A stretch of DNA of 64,000 nt. Origin: Capnocytophaga granulosa ATCC 51502. Its GTDB lineage: Bacteria; Bacteroidota; Bacteroidia; Flavobacteriales; Flavobacteriaceae. Positions within the stretch are counted from its first letter, which is position 1. The number at the start of each line of letters is the position of its first letter. Below are positions 1 through 6,802 of this stretch, piece by piece. Under the pieces are notes generated by a model, which worked only from the letters and a program-made list of their open reading frames with translations, was not told where the DNA came from and made no database searches. The translations under genes were made by a program, and so were the position numbers. Location: positions 304,218 through 368,217 of the forward strand of contig NZ_KE150242.1 of NCBI RefSeq assembly GCF_000411115.1, written 5' to 3'.

Positions 1-2403
1 AAGGAGATAGCTAAAATACAACCATCAATAGCTATTTATGCAGTAAGGACAAAAATAGATTATTCTATTGAGAGAAATAAGAAAACAGGGGTAGATGAAG
101 AAACTACTTTGAAAAAGATCTATGAAGAACTTAGAGATAATATACAAGATGCTCCTGTAAAAGGAATTTACTTAACTTCAGCAGATTATCCCACAGCATA
201 TGATTTGAATAAACTCTTAAATGATATATCTTCAAACTTATCAGAGGCAGATTCAACTAATAAGGCTAATTTTTTAGGAAATAAAATAAAAACAATAGAA
301 GAAAAAAATATTACTATGGAAGAAATCTTTGAAAAATTTGGAGATATATTTGGTGGGCACTACAAAACTCCTTTGAAAGAAGAGCAAATCATAGCAATTT
401 TAAAAAAATATAAAGAAGAAGCAGAAAAAAGATACAAATTAGGTATAATAAACCAGTTTGTATATTATTTTAATTTAAGTAAATCTCAAAAAGGATTAAG
501 AGATCTATCAGGAAAACTTATGCCTGAAGAAGAAGAGGGAGAGTACCGAACAAAATGTAATTTAGGAGGTAATATTCCTTTTTTTATGAAGATAGGTACA
601 AGTTTCTTCATAACAAAGGATAAGCTATTCTTTAGAAAAAATGAAGAATGGGAAGAAATAGAATGGAGTAGAATTAGTGATATATCAACTACTTCTTTTA
701 GGTCTTTTAAGTTTTCAGTTTTATCAGAATTAGGAACAAAGATCGAAATAGATTTTCCATTTATAAATAGTAGTGATACTACAGATGAAAGTATAAATGA
801 GGAAGTTGGATTTTTATTAAAAGACATGCTTAATTTGTGGAAAAAGGAAGGTATTTGGGAAGATTATTGTAAAGTTAAGGAAATAATTGATCATTATGAG
901 AAAAGAGAAAAATATATAGATGCTCTCTCTTTTATAGAGGAAAATAAAGAATTCTTATCTTTTATAGACTATTCATATCCTTATTTTTATCATAAGATAA
1001 AAATACTAATATTAAAAGGAGAAAGGGAGGAGGCTTTGTTTGAATTTGGTAGATTTCAGCAATTGGAAAAAGCTTGTAGAGGAAGTCTGCAAAAAAAGGT
1101 TTATAATTATTATCTTTTAAATATAGAGCTTTTAATTAATGAAATAAAACATAATTACTATGAAGTTTCTTTAAAGTGTAAAAAACTTAAAGAATTAATG
1201 AAAGATAAGCCTTTTGAAGAAATTTTGTATGTTGAGAGGAATAGAAATCGAAATTATAATCTTTTTATTAATAATTTTATAGAGTTACCACTTCGTGAAC
1301 GTAAAATTATTACTATTTCTAAAACTGATGATCTCTTTAAATCAGATCATATTACTTTACTCAATATAGGTCAATTGCCTGCAATCAACTTTCCGATGTC
1401 TCATCCTAAAGTTAATCAAACTTATATTGCACATCCTTATAAAACAGATAGTTATTTGCCTATAGAAAATTATGATTATGAATTACTTAATGACAGATTA
1501 AATGAATTTTTCTATATACTTCAATGTTTGGGTGCAACATCTATAACTTTTGAAACTATAGAGGAAGAAAATAAGGAAGAAAAGAATCATTCTAACCTTA
1601 AAGCAGAAGCTGAGGCAAAGGCAAAAATTATAGGAGGGAAAGTTGGGGTAGACTATGATAATCTTATGAACTCTTCTCTACGTAATTATCTAAAAATGGA
1701 GAGAACTCAGACTTTTGATCCTGAAAAAAGACCTTATATTCCTAAGGATGTAGTGTGGTTTCCTAATGAATTTTCTTGGCAGCGTTTAGCACAACAACGA
1801 TTAAATGGAAATTTTCTTACTCATAATGAAGTATTATCATCTTCACAAACACAAACGCTAAGTAGCTCTGAAATAGTAGATGTGAATGCAGAATTAAAAA
1901 TGTTATTTACATCTGTAAAAGCTGGGGTTCATTACCAAGAAGAAAAAGAAATCAAACAAAATAGGGATTTTAGTTGTCGTATCAGTGTAGAGTTCAAACC
2001 TATGAAAGAGTTTCCTGAAGAGACTGAGATTATTGATATAAAAGCGGAGGAAGTAATACAAACACCTGTTCAGCTTCCAGCTCCTAATGATAACGAGGCT
2101 CGCTACTTGGAAGAGATACATTTTATGTTGGAAGATGATGGGGTGATAGATGAGCGTGAGCGTACAATCTTGGAGCGTTTCCGTGAACGTTATAATATTA
2201 CTCCTGAACGAGCAAAAGAACTTGAAGCACAAGCTATTGCAGGTCAAGAATTGACTTCTGAAGAACAAGAATACTTATCAGAGTATAAAAACTCCTTACA
2301 AGATGGGGCTATATCTGAGAAAGAACGTCGCTTGCTTAACCGCTTGGCAATGGCCTTGGGAATTAGTGAAGAGAGAGTAAAGGAATTGGAAGGAAATTTA
2401 TAA
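1..2403 (+). CDS. IRG-like GTPase with TerB-like C-terminal units (5' end outside window)
   Basis: The frame is open from base 1, so the gene starts upstream; the TTG at 109 is internal. About 800 residues are visible. TKID (visible residues 17-20) followed by TSAD (59-62) reads as the G4 and G5 boxes of a P-loop GTPase, with wording like interferon-inducible (IRG) GTPases; G1 to G3 would lie outside the window. Next come a helical stretch, a beta-rich segment near 190-255 that could be a PH-like module, and a long part I do not recognise. The last ~100 residues hold two similar helical units (DGxIxExER ... ERxKELE) resembling TerB-type domains. Composition is far more AT-rich than the genes after 3097, which suggests acquisition. 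The next gene follows after 11 bp. GTPase assignment is fairly good; a membrane or defence role is inference. Confidence 0.6.
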   Translation, partial: KEIAKIQPSIAIYAVRTKIDYSIERNKKTGVDEETTLKKIYEELRDNIQDAPVKGIYLTSADYPTAYDLNKLLNDISSNLSEADSTNKANFLGNKIKTIEEKNITMEEIFEKFGDIFGGHYKTPLKEEQIIAILKKYKEEAEKRYKLGIINQFVYYFNLSKSQKGLRDLSGKLMPEEEEGEYRTKCNLGGNIPFFMKIGTSFFITKDKLFFRKNEEWEEIEWSRISDISTTSFRSFKFSVLSELGTKIEIDFPFINSSDTTDESINEEVGFLLKDMLNLWKKEGIWEDYCKVKEIIDHYEKREKYIDALSFIEENKEFLSFIDYSYPYFYHKIKILILKGEREEALFEFGRFQQLEKACRGSLQKKVYNYYLLNIELLINEIKHNYYEVSLKCKKLKELMKDKPFEEILYVERNRNRNYNLFINNFIELPLRERKIITISKTDDLFKSDHITLLNIGQLPAINFPMSHPKVNQTYIAHPYKTDSYLPIENYDYELLNDRLNEFFYILQCLGATSITFETIEEENKEEKNHSNLKAEAEAKAKIIGGKVGVDYDNLMNSSLRNYLKMERTQTFDPEKRPYIPKDVVWFPNEFSWQRLAQQRLNGNFLTHNEVLSSSQTQTLSSSEIVDVNAELKMLFTSVKAGVHYQEEKEIKQNRDFSCRISVEFKPMKEFPEETEIIDIKAEEVIQTPVQLPAPNDNEARYLEEIHFMLEDDGVIDERERTILERFRERYNITPERAKELEAQAIAGQELTSEEQEYLSEYKNSLQDGAISEKERRLLNRLAMALGISEERVKELEGNL

Positions 2404-2414
2404 AGTAAAAGGTT

Positions 2415-3035
2415 ATGAGTGATGAGTTAGAAAAAGAAAAAATGATTTTAGACAATCTATATAGATGTAGGGATTTAGAAATCAATAATCTGTGGCAGAA
2501 AAGTATCTTTTTAGGTCCTATTTTGACATTATGTTTTACTGGGTATGCGGCTTTACTCTTTTCTCTAATAGAAAAATGTAATATTAAATATCATTTTCTC
2601 TGTCTAGTTGTATGCTTTGTTAGTATAATTTTTTCTAAGCTATGGATTTATATGTTTAAAGGATCGAAGGCTCATTATGAACTTTATGAAAGAGCAATAA
2701 CTGATTTTGAGAGAAATCAATTCCAAATAGAAGAAAAATTTGTAATGGGGAAATTCAAATATAATATTCCTATAGATGAAAAAATTTTCAGTACAAATGC
2801 AGGTGTTTTTTCTCCATCAAGAATTAATATTGTGATAGGTCAAGTTAATTTAGTGTTATGGATATTAGGATTTATTGTTCATATTTTGTTTATACTTCTA
2901 CATTTCTTTACTTTGAAGGATATTTTTATATTTATAATACTTTTTTTTAACTATATTTTCAATATATTGTATTTAATACTTTTGTTAAGTTGTTCATTGT
3001 TGAAAGATAAGATTAAAAGTTCCTACCTAAAGTAG
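2415..3035 (+). CDS. four-helix membrane protein paired with the GTPase gene
   Basis: A 206-residue protein with a charged soluble N-terminus (about 1-27), two hydrophobic segments (about 30-52 and 57-78), a soluble loop (about 80-135), and two more hydrophobic segments (about 138-165 and 168-195). There is no signal peptide. It lies 11 bp behind the GTPase-like gene, shares its very AT-rich composition, and is probably co-transcribed. The N-terminal wording and the 2+2 helix layout resemble small bacterial membrane proteins such as the RipA-type octameric family, but this is a weak resemblance and I do not assign a function. A membrane anchor or effector partner for the upstream protein is the simplest idea. 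Confidence 0.6.
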   Translation: MSDELEKEKMILDNLYRCRDLEINNLWQKSIFLGPILTLCFTGYAALLFSLIEKCNIKYHFLCLVVCFVSIIFSKLWIYMFKGSKAHYELYERAITDFERNQFQIEEKFVMGKFKYNIPIDEKIFSTNAGVFSPSRINIVIGQVNLVLWILGFIVHILFILLHFFTLKDIFIFIILFFNYIFNILYLILLLSCSLLKDKIKSSYLK

Positions 3036-3096
3036 AATGAAATTAAGATATAGAAATTGTAGAATAGAATATTATTAATCTTTAAACCATATAAAA

Positions 3097-3318
3097 ATGC
3101 CTTTATATAGAGTAACAGTAACAAGAACAGTAGTAAGCAATGGCTTGCGATTGGAGTCAGGAATGCAGGTGGAGGTACTTACCCAATCAGTTACCAACCC
3201 TGTATTTGTAAACGGAGGAAAAGATGTAATAGCAGCTTTCCAGCGTGTGTATGGGATTGATGTAAGTCGTATCTTTACAAGCCTCAAGACAGCGCTGAAA
3301 GTGGATAAAATAGGATAA
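3097..3318 (+). CDS. small conserved hypothetical protein (DUF6140-like)
   Basis: A 73-residue protein beginning MPLYRVTVTRTV, with a beta-rich N-terminal half and the phrase LESGMQVEV, followed by NGGKDVIAAFQRVYGID. This resembles a family of small Bacteroidota proteins that I associate with DUF6140. GC content rises sharply here compared with the preceding two genes, so the compositional boundary lies in the gap 3036-3096. Its stop codon is one base before the next ATG, so the two genes are likely translationally coupled. No signal peptide or membrane segment. Function unknown. Confidence 0.65.
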   Translation: MPLYRVTVTRTVVSNGLRLESGMQVEVLTQSVTNPVFVNGGKDVIAAFQRVYGIDVSRIFTSLKTALKVDKIG

Positions 3319-3319
3319 A

Positions 3320-3964
3320 ATGATCTATAACCTTCACCCTGAATTAGCTCCCTTTGTAGGGAAGCATTATACAAAAGCTCCTTTGAAAGTGCTCTTTCAG
3401 GGAGAGAGCCACTATCTGCCAGAGGCTTATGACCATAAGGTGGGGCAGGAGTGGTATGAGCGGAGTACCGCCAGCTACGGCTTTACTAAGGAGGCTTTGG
3501 CTTGGCTCAATACAGCGGCGATTATACGGCATGATGTGATAGAGAGCAGTTACAAAAATCCCTCCCATGCTATCTATAGACATATAGGTGGCGTGTATGG
3601 AGCAGTGTTTGACAAGGGGGATTATCCACAAGCCCTTGAATATATAGCCTTTAGCAACTACTTTCTACGCCCTGCGGAGGTAAGTGGGGAGAGCATTGTA
3701 GTGGCAGGGGAGGCGGAGGAGTTGCGTTCTTTCGAGCAGTTGTGTGCTTTGGATAGCCAATATAGCCCTGATTTGATTGTCTTTGTCAGTAAAAAAGCCC
3801 ATGAGTCTTTTTTGCGGACAGCTCAAAAGCAGCAAGCAAGTGGGTTGCTCAGCAAGGCGCGGAGTATCCCGCACCCCAATACTTCGTGGTGGAACAGACC
3901 TATCAGCCAGTACGAAGGGCGTACGGGTAAGGAGCAGTTGGAGCAAATCCTGCAAGAGGCATAG
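3320..3964 (+). CDS. uracil-DNA-glycosylase-fold-like hypothetical protein
   Basis: A 214-residue soluble protein. LKVLFQGESHYLP (about residues 23-35) resembles the N-terminal loop of the uracil-DNA glycosylase superfamily, where a hydrophobic strand leads into a G-E-S/A-P segment, and SIPHPNTSWWNRP (about 183-195) resembles the late HP-S motif of that fold. Between them are a conserved-looking aromatic stretch (FSNYFLRPAE) and a predicted strand DLIVFVSKKA. The fit is by eye and partial: the catalytic residues of classical UDG families are not clear. It starts one base after the upstream 73-codon gene, indicating a two-gene unit. Treat the enzyme activity as unproven. Confidence 0.5.
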   Translation: MIYNLHPELAPFVGKHYTKAPLKVLFQGESHYLPEAYDHKVGQEWYERSTASYGFTKEALAWLNTAAIIRHDVIESSYKNPSHAIYRHIGGVYGAVFDKGDYPQALEYIAFSNYFLRPAEVSGESIVVAGEAEELRSFEQLCALDSQYSPDLIVFVSKKAHESFLRTAQKQQASGLLSKARSIPHPNTSWWNRPISQYEGRTGKEQLEQILQEA

Positions 3965-4012
3965 CAAAAATATATTTTCTAAATTATTAGGGTGTAATTG
4001 ATAATTAATTTC

Positions 4013-4020
4013 TATCTTTG
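4013..4020 (+). promoter_or_regulatory. -7 box TATCTTTG before the DEAD-box helicase gene
   Basis: It matches the Bacteroidota -7 consensus TAnnTTTG and lies 18 bases before the chosen ATG at 4039. No well-placed -33 TTG is visible. Confidence 0.5.
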
Positions 4021-4038
4021 CACCCTATTACTATTAGT

Positions 4039-5667
4039 ATGAATTTATTTGAAACATTGGGGCTAAGCGCACCCCTACTCGAAGCGATTGATGACTTGGG
4101 CTTCGAGCGTCCGTCTGAGGTACAACAAGCCGCTATCCCTGTATTGCTTGAAGCACCTACCGATATGGTAGCACTGGCACAAACAGGAACAGGAAAAACC
4201 GCTGCTTTTGGTTTTCCACTTCTTCAACTGATTGATCCCTCCCAGCGTATTACTCAAGGACTTATCTTGGCGCCTACTCGTGAGCTATGTTTGCAAATTG
4301 CTTCCGAGCTAAAGCAGTATGCCAAGTATATGCCACAGGTGCATATTGTAGCCATTTATGGGGGGGCAAGTATAGAGGAACAAGCCCGTAGCCTTAAGAA
4401 AGGGGCGCATATTATCGTGGCTACCCCTGGCCGTATGCAGGATATGATGCGCCGCGAACTGGCTTCTATCGCTCATATCAGCTATTGTGTACTCGATGAG
4501 GCTGATGAGATGCTCAATATGGGCTTCTATGAGGATATCTGCTCTATATTATCCGAAACACCTGATGGAAAAAATACTTGGCTCTTCTCGGCTACAATGC
4601 CTGCCGAGGTGGCCAAAATCGCTAAAGAGTTCATGTATAAGCCCAAGGAGATTACCATAGGGCACAAGAACCAAGCCTCCAACAACGTACTCCACGAATG
4701 CTATATCGTCAATGGTCGTCAGCGCTATGAGGCACTCAAGCGCTTGGCCGATGCCAATCCGTCTATCTTCTCTGTAGTCTTCTGCCGTACCAAGCGTGAT
4801 ACCCAAGCGATAGCTGAGAAACTGATAGAGGACGGTTACAATGCAGCTGCCCTCCATGGCGACCTAAGCCAAAACCAACGTGATCTGGTGATGAAGGGCT
4901 TCCGAGCTAAGCAAATCCAAATGCTCGTGGCTACCGATGTGGCTGCCCGTGGGATAGATGTGGATGATATTACCCATGTGATTCACTACCAACTCCCTGA
5001 CGAGATAGAGACCTACACTCACCGCAGTGGTCGTACAGGGCGTGCAGGCAAGTCGGGCGTTTCCATGGTGATCCTTACCAAGAGTGAAGCCAAGCGTATC
5101 AAGACGATTGAGAAGATTATCCAAAAGACTTTTGAGTACAAGTCTATCCCTAGTGGTATGGAAATCTGTGAGATACAGCTCTACCATTTGGCCAATACGA
5201 TTAAGGATACCCAGGTGAATCCTGCCGTGAATGAGTATCTGCCAGCGATCTATGATGTGCTAAGCGGTCTGAACCGTGAGGAGCTTATTCAGCGTATGGT
5301 AGCGGTGGAATTCAATCGTTTTTACAACTACTACAGTAAGTCCAAAGACCTTAATGCGGAAACCACAGAAGGCAAGTCTTTCTCTACCGAAGGAGAGACC
5401 CGTTACTTTATTAATATAGGGGAGCGCGATGGTTACGACTGGCGCTTGCTCAAGGATTTCCTTAGGGAGAACATAGGCTTGGGCAAGAACGACATTTTCA
5501 AGGTAGATGTAAAGGATACTTTTTCCTTCTTCAATACCGAAGCGGAGATGACCCAGCTGGTATTGGACACTTTTGCTGATTTCAAGATGGACAACCGCTC
5601 CATTCATATAGAAATCTCCCAACAAAAAATCTTCTGGAGACAAAGGAAAGAAAGACAAAAGGGATAA
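4039..5667 (+). CDS. DEAD-box ATP-dependent RNA helicase, C-terminus altered by a frameshift
   Basis: The ATG at 4039 is chosen over an upstream TTG because it follows the -7 box and begins MNLFETLGLS, a normal DEAD-box start. Visible motifs are the Q motif (PSEVQQAAIP), Walker A AQTGTGKT (47-54), PTRELC, DEAD in VLDEADEML, SAT in FSATMP, and HRSGRTGRAGKSG in the second RecA domain. A DbpA-type RNA-binding domain follows at about 460-530. It would unwind structured RNA in ribosome assembly or cold adaptation, as CsdA/DeaD-type helicases do. The reading frame stops at 5667 after a run of six A (5624-5629). Removing one A would open a Lys/Arg-rich tail to 5785 typical of this family. It is single-gene, followed by a repeat hairpin. 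Confidence 0.93.
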   Translation: MNLFETLGLSAPLLEAIDDLGFERPSEVQQAAIPVLLEAPTDMVALAQTGTGKTAAFGFPLLQLIDPSQRITQGLILAPTRELCLQIASELKQYAKYMPQVHIVAIYGGASIEEQARSLKKGAHIIVATPGRMQDMMRRELASIAHISYCVLDEADEMLNMGFYEDICSILSETPDGKNTWLFSATMPAEVAKIAKEFMYKPKEITIGHKNQASNNVLHECYIVNGRQRYEALKRLADANPSIFSVVFCRTKRDTQAIAEKLIEDGYNAAALHGDLSQNQRDLVMKGFRAKQIQMLVATDVAARGIDVDDITHVIHYQLPDEIETYTHRSGRTGRAGKSGVSMVILTKSEAKRIKTIEKIIQKTFEYKSIPSGMEICEIQLYHLANTIKDTQVNPAVNEYLPAIYDVLSGLNREELIQRMVAVEFNRFYNYYSKSKDLNAETTEGKSFSTEGETRYFINIGERDGYDWRLLKDFLRENIGLGKNDIFKVDVKDTFSFFNTEAEMTQLVLDTFADFKMDNRSIHIEISQQKIFWRQRKERQKG

Positions 5668-5785
5668 GAAGGATAAGAAGGAAAGAAGAGACCATAAGCC
5701 AGCCGATAGAAGAGATAAAAAAGGAGCGCCTAAACGCAAAGATGCTTCTGATACCTTTTCTAAAAAACGGAAAAAGAGGAAGTAG
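5630..5785 (+). other. out-of-frame basic tail of the DEAD-box helicase
   Basis: Read one base later than the annotated frame, this stretch continues after QQK with SSGDKGKKDKRDKK and ends in SKKRKKRK before TAG at 5783-5785. Such Lys/Arg-rich tails are normal in bacterial DEAD-box helicases. It therefore looks like the true C-terminus, cut off by one extra A in the run at 5624-5629. A sequencing error, a real mutation, or slippage at the A run are all possible. Confidence 0.7.
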
Positions 5786-5790
5786 CAGCT

Positions 5791-5892
5791 AATTGTCAAT
5801 TATTAATTGTTAATTGTTAATGATTTAGGTTTCATAAGCCCTATTAGCATTGATAATTGATAATTAACAATTGACAATTGTTATTTTTTTTT
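5791..5892 (+). repeat. heptamer repeats forming an AT-rich hairpin with a T9 tail
   Basis: Five 7-bp units (aattgtc, aattatt, aattgtt, aattgtt, aatgatt) fill 5791-5825. Five more (attgata, attgata, attaaca, attgaca, attgtta) fill 5849-5883. The two blocks are largely reverse complements, and nine T follow at 5884-5892, so the element could terminate helicase transcription. Confidence 0.75.
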
Positions 5893-5894
5893 CT

Positions 5895-5902
5895 TATATT
5901 TG
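5895..5902 (+). promoter_or_regulatory. promoter -7 box TATATTTG for the gene at 5959
   Basis: TATATTTG matches TAnnTTTG. A TTG at 5871-5873 lies 21 bases upstream in the -33 position, inside the repeat block. The spacing to the ATG at 5959 leaves a leader of about 50 bases. Confidence 0.6.
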
Positions 5903-5958
5903 GGGCAGATTTTGAAGTTGAGTAGTTGTATTGTTAATTTATTGAAAACAAGTGTTTT

Positions 5959-6714
5959 ATGAAAAACAGTTTTCTTTTTTTTCTACTATTCTTGTCCTTT
6001 GCCACTTGGGCACAGGAGGAGACGGTTATGCGAGGAAATGTCTTCAATACCAAGACCAATTTGCCTTTGGATAATGTGAATATATTGAATATCAATCAAG
6101 TAAAAGGAGCTATCACCAATGCTAAGGGAGATTTTGCCATTCGTGCGGCGGTGAATGATACATTGCACTTTTCTTACCTTGGTTTTAAGTCGATCAAGAT
6201 CAAAGTGACTCAGGATATGATTCGCTTTCCTGGCACGCGTATCGGGCTGACGGAATTGGCCTATGCCTTGGAGGAGGTGGTCATTTCACCCTATCGTCTT
6301 ACAGGTTATTTGGCTATAGATGCCAAGTATATGCCTATCAATACCAATAAGCAGTACAGTATCTCTGGTTTGGACTTGGGCTATGAACCTCGTACAGGAG
6401 CGCCTTCAACGGCTGGAAAAGTATTGGAAGCTATAGGAAATCCAGTAGGTACTATCTATAAGCTCTTTAGCAGCCGAGAGAAAGATCTTAGAAAGCTCAA
6501 AAAAATGAAACAAAGCGATGAGATTCGCTCGATGCTCAATAGCAAATATGATAGAGAGAGCCTTAGTGAGATCTTAGGTATAGACAAAGACAAATTGGAG
6601 GACTTGCTTCGCCATTGTAACTATTCTAAGGACTTTATCAAAAACTCCAATGACCTACAGTTCTTAGATGCTCTTACCCAATGCTATGAGGAGTACAAAC
6701 TCCTTAATAAGTGA
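5959..6714 (+). CDS. secreted protein with carboxypeptidase-regulatory-like domain
   Basis: A 251-residue protein with a clear signal peptide (hydrophobic FLFFLLFLSFATWA, cleavage probably before QEE at about 19). Residues about 24-105 form a CarboxypepD_reg-like beta-sandwich: VFNTKTNLPLDNVNIL, a TNAKGDFAI turn and LHFSYLGFKS, as found at the N-terminus of TonB-dependent receptors. No plug or barrel follows. Instead there is a charged helical C-terminal region (about 165-251) with SREKDLRKLKKMKQSDEIRS, a layout I know from secreted Bacteroidota proteins of unknown role. The stop codon overlaps the first unit of the downstream heptamer repeat. Probably periplasmic or cell-surface; partner unknown. 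Confidence 0.75.
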   Translation: MKNSFLFFLLFLSFATWAQEETVMRGNVFNTKTNLPLDNVNILNINQVKGAITNAKGDFAIRAAVNDTLHFSYLGFKSIKIKVTQDMIRFPGTRIGLTELAYALEEVVISPYRLTGYLAIDAKYMPINTNKQYSISGLDLGYEPRTGAPSTAGKVLEAIGNPVGTIYKLFSSREKDLRKLKKMKQSDEIRSMLNSKYDRESLSEILGIDKDKLEDLLRHCNYSKDFIKNSNDLQFLDALTQCYEEYKLLNK

Positions 6715-6775
6715 CAAATTACTAGTGACGAGTGACAAGTGACTAACGACTAGTGACAAGTGACTAATGACTAAT
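6713..6775. repeat. nine tandem heptamers of the GACTAGT type
   Basis: The units read gacaaat, tactagt, gacgagt, gacaagt, gactaac, gactagt, gacaagt, gactaat, gactaat with no gap. The array begins inside the stop codon of the upstream gene and ends 27 bases before the next ATG. No strong hairpin is seen here. Confidence 0.85.
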
Positions 6776-6802
6776 CCCTAAACCCCTATAACTCTTATAT
6801 AG

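Noticed and set aside
109..111. TTG at 109 as start of the first gene
   Set aside because: The frame is open to base 1 and the upstream codons encode the GTPase G4 box, so the gene is cut by the window edge.
5260..5799. Minus-strand open frame of about 179 codons opposite the DEAD-box helicase
   Set aside because: It overlaps a complete helicase frame with all motifs and shows no recognisable protein features or promoter.
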